From positions 1 to 64,000 of the IMG/VR virus record IMGVR_UViG_3300047157_000111: a DNA stretch of 64,000 bases. One strand, given 5' to 3'. The DNA comes from a virus. Shown piece by piece: positions 52,462 to 62,110 of the stretch. Numbering within the stretch: the stretch's first letter is position 1; the number at the start of each line of letters is the position of its first letter. The translations under genes and the position numbers were made by a program. The notes beneath the pieces were generated by a model. It had not been told where the DNA came from, ran no database searches, and was given only the letters and a program-made list of their open reading frames with translations.

Positions 52462-52775
52462 TGGCAATAACTTATAGTACTAACATACTACACTTAAAAG
52501 GTGCTCCAAGCTTTCAAGACTTAACCAATGTAATAAAAGAAGTTGAGTTTGAGGTTGTAGCTGTAGACGGTGATTATACACACAATAGTATGGGTCACAT
52601 TAGTGTAGAATTAAACGAAGATAGTTTTACGGTTTTTGAAGATGTAACTGAAGAGCAAGTTATAGGTTGGGTGGAATCTCACCCTGTTCATCAAGGACAC
52701 AAAAACCACTTAGAAAAATTTATAGATAACATGAAAGTACCTATGGATGTAGGTATGGAAAAACCTTGGTTATAA
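52461..52775 (+). CDS. Small hypothetical protein after the long fibre
   Basis: 104 residues (YSTNILHLKGAPSFQDLTNV, then VTEEQVIGWVESHPVHQGHK, ending MDVGMEKPWL). I recall similar small proteins next to fibre genes in marine phages. It overlaps the fibre stop by 1 bp, and a role in fibre assembly is possible. Confidence 0.5.
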   Translation: MAITYSTNILHLKGAPSFQDLTNVIKEVEFEVVAVDGDYTHNSMGHISVELNEDSFTVFEDVTEEQVIGWVESHPVHQGHKNHLEKFIDNMKVPMDVGMEKPWL

Positions 52776-52776
52776 C

Positions 52777-54486
52777 ATGGCAGTTCCTGGAAGCGGAAGT
52801 TTAAGTTTAGCAGCTATAGCAGCTGAAAAGCTAGAAGATGACTACACAGATGTAGACACTAGTTATGGTCCTTACAGTTTGAAAGAGATAACTCTAGGTG
52901 GAGGTGTAGAAAACTATGATGTAACAAACGCTATAAGTCCTTCTCACCCTGACAATGACGCTAGCTACAGCATGGGAGAGTTTTATTCTTACGATCACGA
53001 TTTTGCAGCGCCAGCTTGTAATTTAGCTTATAAATCAGGACAAAACGGTGAGTTTAATTACCCTGTAAATCTAGGAACAGCGACTGGTATTATTAGAATA
53101 GATTACGAAGCTTATGGTGTTCCTGATAGGTTTGAATTTACTTGGAATGGTAACACTTATATAAGTGGAAGTTCTTCTGGTAATTATGATGGGTACGTTG
53201 GAGATGTGACAACGAGCCGTACAAACGATTTAAGAGCTGCTCTTGGAAACAACACTGTAGAAATATATGAAAATAATCAAGGAGGTATTTACACAGGAGG
53301 AAGAGGCTATATAGAGTTTAATAAAAACACATCAGTTTCAACAGCTAACATGAACGTTAAAGCGCCATTAGGTGGAACACAATGGTGGTATTCAGTGAGT
53401 TGTCCTGGTATGCAAGTCATCTCAACTAACCCAGGGATAGCACCAAGTGTGACGGCTAACACTGTAACCGTTAATGTATCTAGTGTCACAATGGGTGGAA
53501 ACGTAACTAACAAGGGTTTAACTAGTAACTTTACCACAGAAGGCACTATATCTGCAAAGGGATTTGCGGTAATGCTGGGCGCAACAAATACCTCACAGTT
53601 TATTATAGGTGACACTGGTGTAACTAATGTTCCTGAAGATGATAGCACTATAAATGTAACAGGCGCGTTTAATGAGGCTGCGGTTGGCGTAGTTGCCTTA
53701 AACGGTACTGTTGTAACAAACGATGCTTCTAGTGTAACGGAAACTAGTTTTACTGGTAGTTTAACTAAGAGCTCACTTGGAACAACACCTAATTCATTTA
53801 GAGCATACGCAACAAACGCAGCAGGTACTACATATAGTAATATAGTAAACGTAAATACTACTGGAGTAAGTGACGAGTCAGGTATAGTGTACTGTAACCA
53901 AAGTTATAACGTCACACCATCAGTAAATAATAACTCAGGATCTATAGCTGCAAGTACAGGTAATCAATGGAATCAACTACAAAGCACATCTACTTCAACC
54001 GGAACGGTTTCATCTACAATAAGCGAAAATCAAGTATCCTTAATAGCTAGCAATACTTATAGATATAGAGCTGTAATGAGACAAAGTTCTACTTTACATT
54101 ACGGTGTTGTTAAGGGTTTTACCGTAGCTGCAGCTTACGACTTTGGTGCAACTATAACTGTTAGATCTGATCAAATTTATAGTACTATGGCTTATGGCTA
54201 TGGATCTAGCACATTGTTTTGGCCAACTATGGGTTCAATGACTAGTTATATATTTAACGGTAAAACTATAACGGGTATATATTTCCAAGATCAAAGTAGT
54301 ACGGATTATTTGTATTTAAAATTCTCAACAACAAAACCATCATTTAGTAATCTAGTTATAAATGGAACTAGCTACGGTGCGTCTAGCACGTGGACTAGTA
54401 ATGATAGTTTGACCTGGAGGAAAGCAGCTACTGGTAATCCAATGGGTACTACTTACGGTTTCGCATTCTTAAACATGAGCATTTAA
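52777..54486 (+). CDS. Structural protein, tail or adhesion, beta-rich
   Basis: 569 residues. The N-terminus (AVPGSGSLSLAAIAAEKLED, then GPYSLKEITLGGGVENYDVT) is an SLSL-type head typical of phage adhesins, followed by beta-sandwich stretches rich in Ser, Thr and Asn (VTANTVTVNVSSVTMGGNVT). Fibronectin-like or BACON-like repeats are possible. It starts 1 bp after the preceding gene. Confidence 0.55.
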   Translation: MAVPGSGSLSLAAIAAEKLEDDYTDVDTSYGPYSLKEITLGGGVENYDVTNAISPSHPDNDASYSMGEFYSYDHDFAAPACNLAYKSGQNGEFNYPVNLGTATGIIRIDYEAYGVPDRFEFTWNGNTYISGSSSGNYDGYVGDVTTSRTNDLRAALGNNTVEIYENNQGGIYTGGRGYIEFNKNTSVSTANMNVKAPLGGTQWWYSVSCPGMQVISTNPGIAPSVTANTVTVNVSSVTMGGNVTNKGLTSNFTTEGTISAKGFAVMLGATNTSQFIIGDTGVTNVPEDDSTINVTGAFNEAAVGVVALNGTVVTNDASSVTETSFTGSLTKSSLGTTPNSFRAYATNAAGTTYSNIVNVNTTGVSDESGIVYCNQSYNVTPSVNNNSGSIAASTGNQWNQLQSTSTSTGTVSSTISENQVSLIASNTYRYRAVMRQSSTLHYGVVKGFTVAAAYDFGATITVRSDQIYSTMAYGYGSSTLFWPTMGSMTSYIFNGKTITGIYFQDQSSTDYLYLKFSTTKPSFSNLVINGTSYGASSTWTSNDSLTWRKAATGNPMGTTYGFAFLNMSI

Positions 54487-54541
54487 ATAACGTGAAAATA
54501 GCGTGATAATATAAACATAGAACAATAAATAAAACAAAACA

Positions 54542-54913
54542 ATGGGATTACAAGGAAATTACAATTTTAAAGGCATAGAGTTGAGTGATGCTTATTTACA
54601 AGTAGGCAGCTTAAGCTGTAGCTTTAACTCTATTTCATCGCAAAGTTTAAAAACCGCTGCTGTGTATAATTCAGATGGTAGTTTAAAAGCTGAAGCGGTG
54701 TATGAAACAATTTGGGAAAAGTCACCCAGCACAAGCGTTGGCGTGAAAGTGTTTAAGGATAAAGCAAATAGAGACGCTGACCCAAGCTCTCAACTAACTG
54801 AATTTCGTTTCAGTTTTACTGAATCTTTAGCTGACTCAGCAAAGAATCACGTAAAACAAGCTTATGTAGCTTTAAAAGCAGACGATAAGTACAAAGATTA
54901 TACAGACGTATAA
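54542..54913 (+). CDS. Small phage structural-type hypothetical protein
   Basis: 123 residues (QGNYNFKGIELSDAYLQVGS, then SSTVGVKVFKDKANRDADPS-like stretch, ending TESLADSAKNHVKQAYVALK). It follows a 55-bp gap and opens the packaging module. A small adaptor or neck role is possible. No family is recognised. Confidence 0.5.
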   Translation: MGLQGNYNFKGIELSDAYLQVGSLSCSFNSISSQSLKTAAVYNSDGSLKAEAVYETIWEKSPSTSVGVKVFKDKANRDADPSSQLTEFRFSFTESLADSAKNHVKQAYVALKADDKYKDYTDV

Positions 54914-54941
54914 TAAATTAACAATTAAATTAAATTAAATT

Positions 54942-55223
54942 ATGTCAGAAAAAACAATTGATTTGAGCCCTAAGGCGGATAAAATCACAGACGAACAATT
55001 ACAAGAGTTACAATCTTTATTAAACGAGATAAACAAAAATCAATTATCAATAGGTCAACTTGAAACACAAAAAGCTGGTATCATTGAAGGCGTAGGTCAA
55101 CTACAACTTAAGCTTAGGGAAATTCAAGCTTCTTTAGAGGAAGAGTATGGTAAAGTATCTGTAAACATTCAAGATGGATCAATATCTGAATTACCACAAG
55201 ATGAAGCTGATAAGAAAGATTAG
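54942..55223 (+). CDS. Small coiled-coil protein
   Basis: 93 residues, mostly helical heptads (LQELQSLLNEINKNQLSIGQ, then LKLREIQASLEEEYGKV). Its leader TTAACAATTAAATTAAA is nearly the same as the one before the major capsid gene, which hints at high expression. No enzyme motif is present. Confidence 0.5.
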   Translation: MSEKTIDLSPKADKITDEQLQELQSLLNEINKNQLSIGQLETQKAGIIEGVGQLQLKLREIQASLEEEYGKVSVNIQDGSISELPQDEADKKD

Positions 55224-55419
55224 TATCGGTAAAGATTATAAAAATGAAGCTATGCATTATGCCGTGGGCCAAGAGGTCTACGGCGGGCATACTATTTGTC
55301 ATATAACAGAAGAAGATGACAAGTTTAGTATATTTATTAAAAAAGCTGACGAGGTTTTACCTTGGAAAGACTTTAATAAAAATATGGCTGTAGCTATAGA
55401 GTATAATCTAGAGTATTAA
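55201..55419 (+). CDS. Small hypothetical protein
   Basis: 72 residues. The ATG at 55201 is preferred over a 55174 start because it keeps the overlap with the upstream gene to 23 bp. The product (AMHYAVGQEVYGGHTICHIT, then KADEVLPWKDFNKNMAVAIE) is a mixed fold with an N-terminal basic piece. It ends one base into the next gene's ATG. Confidence 0.5.
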   Translation: MKLIRKISIGKDYKNEAMHYAVGQEVYGGHTICHITEEDDKFSIFIKKADEVLPWKDFNKNMAVAIEYNLEY

Positions 55420-56012
55420 TGAAGAGCATATTTGATTTTGTTGTTGAGCCAGTAGGCGACAGATACAACAACACTAAAAATATAGATGGCGTTGATTTAA
55501 TACTAAACACGCAAATATTCACACATCAAAACGTAAATAGGCTAGCAATAGTTAAAAGCTTACCTATAACAGGTGACACTAATATTAGAATAGGTGATCA
55601 AGTCATTGTTCATCACAATGTTTTTAGAAGGTATCATGACGTTAGAGGAGTGGAAAAGAATGGCAAGAGTTATATAGATGATGATAATTATCTATGTTCT
55701 TTTGACCAGATATTTTTATATAAAAACAAAAACGAGTGGAAAGCACCTAAGGGTTATTCATTTGTTAAACCTATTGAATCTAATAATATTTTTAATCTAA
55801 ACAAAGAATTGCCTAGTATAGGTGTTGTAAAGTATCTCGATGAAGACTTTGATTCACAAATACAACAAGGTGATTTAGTTGGTTTTACTCCTGGTAGTGA
55901 ATACGAGTTTATAGTAGATGACGAAAGATTATATAGAGTTAGATCTCAGTCATTAACTATTAGATATGAATATCAAGGAGACGAAAAAGAATATAATCCA
56001 AGCTGGGCATAA
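55419..56012 (+). CDS. Putative tandem GroES-like protein beside the terminase
   Basis: 197 residues. Two similar halves can be seen. The first (FDFVVEPVGDRYNNTKN, then IRIGDQVIVHHNVFRRYHDV, then FDQIFLY) and the second (YSFVKPIESNNIFN, then GVVKYLDE, IQQGDLVGFTPGSEYEF, then RVRSQSLTIRYEY) each read like a GroES beta-barrel with its GD turn. T4 gp31 is a known GroES-like capsid co-chaperonin, and this gene lies next to the terminase, portal and capsid genes. The repeat is my reading by eye, so it is unproven. Confidence 0.45.
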   Translation: MKSIFDFVVEPVGDRYNNTKNIDGVDLILNTQIFTHQNVNRLAIVKSLPITGDTNIRIGDQVIVHHNVFRRYHDVRGVEKNGKSYIDDDNYLCSFDQIFLYKNKNEWKAPKGYSFVKPIESNNIFNLNKELPSIGVVKYLDEDFDSQIQQGDLVGFTPGSEYEFIVDDERLYRVRSQSLTIRYEYQGDEKEYNPSWA

Positions 56013-56241
56013 AGCAGTTGAAGAGTTAATAAAGGTTGCTAAAGAAGCTATAGTTGATTCAGATGATGACATATCAGCTGACAGGTTAAAGAATGCTGCT
56101 GCAACAAAAAAGCTAGCTATATTCGATGCTTTTGAAATACTAAATAGAATACAAGAAGAAGAGGATATGTTAAACAATAAACCTAAGGAAGAGACTAAAG
56201 AATCTTCATTTGGTGGTTTTGCAGAAAGAAGATCTAAGTAA
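55966..56241 (+). CDS. Putative small terminase subunit
   Basis: 91 residues, charged and helical (KETKKNIIQAGHKAVEELIK, then DRLKNAAATKKLAIFDAFEI, then QEEEDMLNNKPKEE). It lies directly upstream of the large terminase with a 1-bp overlap, the usual place of TerS. It is small for TerS and the DNA-binding fold is not clear. The start overlaps the previous gene by 47 bp, so a later start is possible. Confidence 0.5.
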   Translation: MNIKETKKNIIQAGHKAVEELIKVAKEAIVDSDDDISADRLKNAAATKKLAIFDAFEILNRIQEEEDMLNNKPKEETKESSFGGFAERRSK

Positions 56242-58463
56242 TGTATCAGCAACAGTTATTCAAGGTTATAGAACCTATAAAAATAAATACCATTAAGAGA
56301 CTTAATAAGTCTAAAAAATGGAAGTATGGTTACAGCAAAGAACATGATGTTGTTGTCATAAGTAAGACTGGGCAAATAGGTGAAGTATATGAAATACAGA
56401 ATTTAAAAATAGCTTTACCTAAGATTATAAACCCAGTAAAATTCAGTAAAGATAGATGGGAGGTTACTGAATATCCAAAAGAACTTAAAAGAATTAAGAC
56501 TGTATTTGATTGGAGAGATTACCCTGATGAATTTAAAGATAAATGGTATGAGTATATTGACACAGAGTTTAAGTATCGTGAAGAAGGTTTCAGCTTTATT
56601 AACAAAGGTGAGCCTACTTATATTACTGGTACTCATTACATGTACTTGCAGTGGTCCAAGATTGATGTTGGGCAGCCAGACTTTCGAGAAGCAAATAGAT
56701 TATTCTATATATTCTGGGAAGCTTGTAAAGCTGATGCCAGGTCGTATGGAATGTGCTATCTCAAGAATCGACGCTCAGGTTTTTCATTCATGGCGTCCGG
56801 GGAGTGCGTTAACATGGCGACAATATCAACCGACTCACGGTTTGGGATACTGTCCAAATCTGGCCCCGATGCTAAAAAGATGTTCACAGATAAGGTGGTA
56901 CCCATTTCTGTTAACTACCCATTTTTCTTTTCCCCAATCCAAGACGGTATGGACAGGCCCAAGACGGAACTTGCCTATCGTGTACCCGCCTCCAAGCTTA
57001 CCAGAAGATCCATCGTTAGAACAACCAAGCAGACCGAAACCGAGACGCTATCAGGGCTCGATACGACGATCGACTGGAAGAACACCGGTGACAACTCCTA
57101 CGATGGGGAGAAACTCAAACTCCTCGTCCACGACGAATCAGGTAAATGGGAGAGGCCGAACAACATCCTCAACAACTGGCGTGTTACGAAAACCACCCTT
57201 AGATTAGGTAGTAGAGTAATAGGTAAGTGTATGATGGGATCAACATCAAACGCTTTAGACAAAGGAGGGGATAATTTTAAGAAACTATATAAAGCTTCAG
57301 ATGTTACAAAACGAAACCGCAATGGACAGACAAGCTCGGGACTATATTCTCTATTCATACCTATGGAATGGAACTACGAGGGTTTCATTGATTCTAATGG
57401 AATACCTGTATTCGACACACCTGAAACAGAAAAGGTTGGACCTTTTGGCGAGACTATAGATATAGGTATACTAGAACATTGGCAGAATGAAGTTGATGGC
57501 TTAAAAGATGATGGTGATGCTTTAAATGAATTTTATAGACAGTTCCCACGTACAGAAGAGCATGCTTTCAGAGATGAAACAAAAAACAGTATATTTAATT
57601 TAGCTAAAATATACGAGCAAATAGATTACAACGAGGAAACAAACTACATAAACACTATAACTACTGGTAACTTTCAATGGGCTAACGGTGTTAAAGATAG
57701 CAAAGTTATATTTTACCCTGATAAAAACGGTAGATTTAAATTAAGCTGGACACCACCATCCCACTTACAGAATAACGTTATATTGAAAAACGGTTATAAG
57801 AAACCAGGTAACGAACACATAGGCGTTTTTGGTTGTGATAGTTACGATATATCTGGTACAGTTGACGGTAAAGGTTCTAAAGGAGCTTTACATGGGTTAA
57901 CTAAGTTTAGTATGGAAGATGCACCAGTAAACCATTTTTTCTGTGAATACATAGCTAGACCACAAACCGCTGAGATATTCTTTGAAGATGTACTTATGGC
58001 TTTGGTTTTTTATGGAATGCCTATACTAGCAGAGAATAACAAACCACGTTTATTGTACTATTTAAGAAGAAGAGGATACAGAGGCTTCTCAATGAACAGA
58101 CCTGATAAAGTATGGAACAAACTATCTGTTGCTGAAAAAGAAGTAGGTGGAATACCTAACTCTAGTGAGGATATAAAACAATCACATGCAGCTGCAATAG
58201 AAATGTACATACAGGATCACGTTGGTATAAAGCCAGACGGGTCACACGGAACAGTTTATTTCAATGACCTTCTCAACGATTGGTCTAAGTTTGATATAAA
58301 CAATAGAGGTAAATTTGATGCATCTATAAGTTCTGGTTTAGCTATAATGGGTTGTAATAGACATTTATATGCTCCAAACGCTAAAGTAGAAAAACAAAAA
58401 CTAAATATAAGTTTCGCAAGGTATAAACAAGGTGGAACACATTCAAAATTAATAGAAAATTAA
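56241..58463 (+). CDS. terL: Terminase large subunit (ATPase-nuclease)
   Basis: 740 residues. It drives DNA packaging. The ATPase has a deviant P-loop (LKNRRSGFSFMAS near residue 174), with Lys at the start of the loop as in the lambda terminase, and Walker B (KLLVHDESG) with Asp298-Glu299. The C-terminal nuclease starts at VFGCDSYDIS (Asp533), and more acidic residues follow. The portal gene follows 1 bp later. The region about 56775-57200, encoding residues about 180-320 including Walker B, has over 50% GC in its core, unlike the rest of the gene (about 33%), which suggests recombination. Confidence 0.9.
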   Translation: MYQQQLFKVIEPIKINTIKRLNKSKKWKYGYSKEHDVVVISKTGQIGEVYEIQNLKIALPKIINPVKFSKDRWEVTEYPKELKRIKTVFDWRDYPDEFKDKWYEYIDTEFKYREEGFSFINKGEPTYITGTHYMYLQWSKIDVGQPDFREANRLFYIFWEACKADARSYGMCYLKNRRSGFSFMASGECVNMATISTDSRFGILSKSGPDAKKMFTDKVVPISVNYPFFFSPIQDGMDRPKTELAYRVPASKLTRRSIVRTTKQTETETLSGLDTTIDWKNTGDNSYDGEKLKLLVHDESGKWERPNNILNNWRVTKTTLRLGSRVIGKCMMGSTSNALDKGGDNFKKLYKASDVTKRNRNGQTSSGLYSLFIPMEWNYEGFIDSNGIPVFDTPETEKVGPFGETIDIGILEHWQNEVDGLKDDGDALNEFYRQFPRTEEHAFRDETKNSIFNLAKIYEQIDYNEETNYINTITTGNFQWANGVKDSKVIFYPDKNGRFKLSWTPPSHLQNNVILKNGYKKPGNEHIGVFGCDSYDISGTVDGKGSKGALHGLTKFSMEDAPVNHFFCEYIARPQTAEIFFEDVLMALVFYGMPILAENNKPRLLYYLRRRGYRGFSMNRPDKVWNKLSVAEKEVGGIPNSSEDIKQSHAAAIEMYIQDHVGIKPDGSHGTVYFNDLLNDWSKFDINNRGKFDASISSGLAIMGCNRHLYAPNAKVEKQKLNISFARYKQGGTHSKLIEN

Positions 58464-58464
58464 T

Positions 58465-60894
58465 ATGGCTGAGTCAGTTGTTAAAAGTTCTTTTCCAAGT
58501 CAAGTCGCTAGCGATTTAGAGAAAGTGAGTAAAGACTACGGTTTGAAAGTTGCTAAAGCAATTGAAAGCGAGTGGTTCAAAAGAGATTCTGGTACTAACA
58601 GATTCTTTGGTAACCAAACAGAGTTTCACAAACTAAGGTTGTATGCTAGAGGAGAACAATCAATACAAAAATATAAAGATGAATTATCTATAAACGGTGA
58701 TTTGTCTTACCTAAATTTAGACTGGAAACCAGTACCTATTATACCTAAGTTTGTAGATATAGTAGTAAACGGTATATCTGAAAGAGTATTTGATATAAAA
58801 GCATTTTCACAAGATCCAGCAGGTGTAAGCAAGAGAACAGCTTATATGGAGTCAATGCTTAGAGATATGAGAACTAAAGATCTAAACGCGTATGCTAAAG
58901 AAGCGTTTGGCGTTGATCTTAATGAAAACGATCCAGAGATACTACCTGACTCACAACAAGAGTTAGACTTGCATATGCAGCTTAGTTACAAGCAAGCTAT
59001 AGAAATAGCTGAAGAGCAAGCTATCAACGTTGTTCTTGAAGGTAATAAGTATGATTTAACTAGAAGAAGAGTTAACTACGATTTAACAGTACTTGGTATG
59101 GGTGCTGTTAAAACTGTTTATAATAAATCAGAAGGTATTAAAGTTGAGTACGTTGATCCTGCTAATATGGTTTATTCGTATACCGAGTCACCTTACTTTG
59201 ATGATATATACTACGTTGGTGAGGTAAAAACAATACCAGTAAACGAGCTTAAAAAACAATTCCCTAATTTATCTAAAGAAGAGTTAGTTAAAATAACTGG
59301 GCAAGGGTTTCAAAACAGTGGCTTCTACAATAGAAGTTTAACTGAGTCTAACCAAAACGATAAAAACCAAATACAAGTACTGTACTTTAATTACAAAACA
59401 TATGCTAATGAAGTGTATAAAGTTAAAGAAACAGCAACAGGTGCTAGTAAGGTTATAGTAAAAGATGATTCTTTTAACCCTATGGTAGATCAAATGCTTG
59501 AAGCTAAGTATGGTAAAATGTCTAGATCACTAGAGGTTTTATACGAAGGAGCTTTAGTGTTAGGTACTGAAATACTACTTGATTGGAATTTAAGTAAAAA
59601 CATGATGAGACCTAAGAGTGATCACACTAAGGTTAAAATGAATTACAGTATAACAGCGCCTAGAATGTACAAGGGACGTATAGAATCACTTGTAGGACGT
59701 ATAACTGGTTTTGCTGATATGATACAACTAACTCATCTAAAACTGCAACAGGTGATGTCTAGAATGACTCCTGATGGTATATACCTAGATGCTGATGGTT
59801 TAGCTGAGATTGATTTAGGTAATGGAACTAATTATAATCCACAAGAAGCATTAAACATGTTCTTTCAAACTGGTTCTATCATAGGTAGGTCTATGACATC
59901 TGAAGGTGATATGAACCCAGGTAAAGTACCTATACAAGAAATATCTAGTGGAAACGGTGGTGCTAAAATGCAGAGTTTAATAGGTACGTATAACTACTAC
60001 TTACAAATGATAAGAGATGTAACTGGTTTAAATGAATCATCAGACGCGTCTACTCCATCAAAAGATGCTTTAGTTGGTGTTCAAAAAATAGCAGCAGCTA
60101 ACAGTAACACAGCTACAAGACATATACTACAATCAGGATTATACATAACATCAGAAGTCGCTGAAGCTATATCACTTAGAGTATCGGATATACTAGAGTA
60201 TTCTCCTACAAGAGATGCTTTTATACAAAAGATAGGAATACACAATGTATCTACATTAAGTGAATTAGGTAACTTACATTTATCAGACTTTGGTATACAT
60301 ATAGAATTATCGCCTGATGAAGAGCAAAAAGCTTTACTAGAGCAAAACATACAAATGGCTTTGTCTGGTGGAGGTATTGATTTAGAAGACGCTATAGATC
60401 TTAGAGAGATTAAGAATATAAAGTTAGCTAATCAATTACTTAAGATACGTAGAAAAAAGAAACAAGAGAGAGATCAGTTAATGCAACAGCAAAACATACA
60501 AGCTCAAGCACAAGCTAATGCTCAAGCTCAACAAGTAGCTGCTCAAGCTGAAGTACAAAAAAATCAAGCTATAACTCAACAGAAGATGGAGTTAGAGCAA
60601 ATGAAAGCTAAGATAGAAGAGGAGAAAATAGCTAGAGAAGTTTTATACAAGAAAGAACTTATGAACCACGAGTTTCAAATAAACATGAGACTTAAAGGTA
60701 TGGAAGTTGAAGGTATGAAAAACAAAGAAGCTTATAAAGAAGATCGTAAAGACGAAAGAACTAAGATACAAGCATCTCAACAAAGTGAGTTGATTGATCA
60801 AAGAAATAGTGGTAAACCACCTAAAAACTTTGAATCTTCAGGTAATGATATACTTGGAGGCGGTTTTGATCTAGGGGCATCAGATCCTAGATAA
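58465..60894 (+). CDS. Portal protein
   Basis: 809 residues. It forms the dodecameric ring through which DNA enters the head. The N-terminal and central parts (SIQKYKDELS, then NLDWKPVPIIPKFVDIVVNG, then DLTVLGMGAVKTVYNKSEGI and EYVDPANMVYSYTE) match portals of podovirus-like Bacteroidota phages. The central YYLQMIRDVTGLNESSDAST corresponds to a typical portal tunnel helix region. The C-terminus is a long Gln/Lys coiled coil that could reach into the head. It follows terL directly. Confidence 0.85.
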   Translation: MAESVVKSSFPSQVASDLEKVSKDYGLKVAKAIESEWFKRDSGTNRFFGNQTEFHKLRLYARGEQSIQKYKDELSINGDLSYLNLDWKPVPIIPKFVDIVVNGISERVFDIKAFSQDPAGVSKRTAYMESMLRDMRTKDLNAYAKEAFGVDLNENDPEILPDSQQELDLHMQLSYKQAIEIAEEQAINVVLEGNKYDLTRRRVNYDLTVLGMGAVKTVYNKSEGIKVEYVDPANMVYSYTESPYFDDIYYVGEVKTIPVNELKKQFPNLSKEELVKITGQGFQNSGFYNRSLTESNQNDKNQIQVLYFNYKTYANEVYKVKETATGASKVIVKDDSFNPMVDQMLEAKYGKMSRSLEVLYEGALVLGTEILLDWNLSKNMMRPKSDHTKVKMNYSITAPRMYKGRIESLVGRITGFADMIQLTHLKLQQVMSRMTPDGIYLDADGLAEIDLGNGTNYNPQEALNMFFQTGSIIGRSMTSEGDMNPGKVPIQEISSGNGGAKMQSLIGTYNYYLQMIRDVTGLNESSDASTPSKDALVGVQKIAAANSNTATRHILQSGLYITSEVAEAISLRVSDILEYSPTRDAFIQKIGIHNVSTLSELGNLHLSDFGIHIELSPDEEQKALLEQNIQMALSGGGIDLEDAIDLREIKNIKLANQLLKIRRKKKQERDQLMQQQNIQAQAQANAQAQQVAAQAEVQKNQAITQQKMELEQMKAKIEEEKIAREVLYKKELMNHEFQINMRLKGMEVEGMKNKEAYKEDRKDERTKIQASQQSELIDQRNSGKPPKNFESSGNDILGGGFDLGASDPR

Positions 60895-60922
60895 TTATTT
60901 ATTAATTTTATAATATTATATT

Positions 60923-62086
60923 ATGTCAGAAGAAAAACAAGAAGAACTTCAAGAGGAAGCTGTAGAGCAAACTCAAGAAGTTAAAGTTGATGCTGTTCCA
61001 GAGGAACCAGCTGATGACGGACCAAAAGCTGAAATTTTAGAAGATGGTACGTTTAAATTAGATTTATCACAAGGTTCAAAAGAGCCAGAAGTAGAACAAG
61101 AGCCGGAGCCAGAAGTACAACCGGAACCAGAAGTTGAAGAGCAATTTGTTGGTTTAGAGGAAGTTACAGAAGAACAACCGGTAGAAGAAGTAAAAGAGCA
61201 AGTAGAAGAACTTGAAGAACAAGTTGAACAAGCTTTAGTTGAAGCTGATGCTGGTGTTGAATTACCAGAGAACATTCAAAAAGTTGTTGAGTTTATAAAC
61301 GAAACAGGTGGTTCGCTAGAAGACTATGTTAAACTAAATCAAGATTTTACTAGCTACGATGATAAGTCTTTACTTAGAGAGTATTACAAACAAACAAAAC
61401 CTCATCTAGATAACGATGAAATAAGTTTTTTAATGGACGATCAGTTTTCGTTCGATGAAGACGTTGATGAGGAAATAGATATTAAAAGAAAAAAATTAGC
61501 GCTAAAAGAGCAGGTTGCAAGTGCTAAAGGCCACCTAGACGGGCTAAAGTCTAAATATTACGAAGAAGTCAAGGCTGGTTCTAAGCTCGCGCCAGAACAA
61601 CAGAAGGCTGTAGATTTTTTCAATAGATATAACGAAGAGTTAGAGGAAACTAACAAGACTCAAGGTTTACAACAAAAAGTATTTCAAGAAAAAACTTCTC
61701 AAGTTTTTAACGATCAGTTCAAAGGTTTTGAATATAAGGTTGGAGAAAAGAAATACAGATTTAACGTAAAAGATGCTGCAAAGGTTAAGGATACACAAAG
61801 CGACATTAACAATTTTGTCAAGAAGTTCTTGAATGAAAAAAATGAAATGTCAGATGCTTCAGGTTATCACAAATCTTTATTTACAGCAATGAACCCTGAT
61901 TTAGTAGCTCAACACTTTTATGAACAAGGTAAAGCTGATGCTGTTAAGAACAGTATGGCTAAATCTAAAAACATCGATATGGATCCAAGGTCTACTCACG
62001 AGAAGGCACCAAATCCAAATGGGTTTACAGTAAAAGCGGTTGACAGTGGTTCTAATGACTTTAAGTTTAAAATTAAAACAAGATAA
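60923..62086 (+). CDS. Putative capsid scaffolding protein
   Basis: 387 residues. The first 110 residues are very acidic and repetitive (Glu/Gln/Pro/Val). The rest is helical and charged (KRKKLALKEQVASAKGHLDG, then NKTQGLQQKVFQEKTSQVFN), and it ends in a basic tail. This is the typical layout of scaffold proteins between portal and major capsid genes. It could alternatively be a fused head-assembly protein. Confidence 0.65.
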   Translation: MSEEKQEELQEEAVEQTQEVKVDAVPEEPADDGPKAEILEDGTFKLDLSQGSKEPEVEQEPEPEVQPEPEVEEQFVGLEEVTEEQPVEEVKEQVEELEEQVEQALVEADAGVELPENIQKVVEFINETGGSLEDYVKLNQDFTSYDDKSLLREYYKQTKPHLDNDEISFLMDDQFSFDEDVDEEIDIKRKKLALKEQVASAKGHLDGLKSKYYEEVKAGSKLAPEQQKAVDFFNRYNEELEETNKTQGLQQKVFQEKTSQVFNDQFKGFEYKVGEKKYRFNVKDAAKVKDTQSDINNFVKKFLNEKNEMSDASGYHKSLFTAMNPDLVAQHFYEQGKADAVKNSMAKSKNIDMDPRSTHEKAPNPNGFTVKAVDSGSNDFKFKIKTR

Positions 62087-62110
62087 CTTAACAATTAAAA
62101 TTAAAAAATT

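Noticed and set aside
56506-57207. 233-codon plus-strand frame inside the terminase gene
   Set aside because: It is out of phase with terL, which has conserved motifs here. The long open frame is a by-product of the high-GC patch that lacks AT-rich stop codons.
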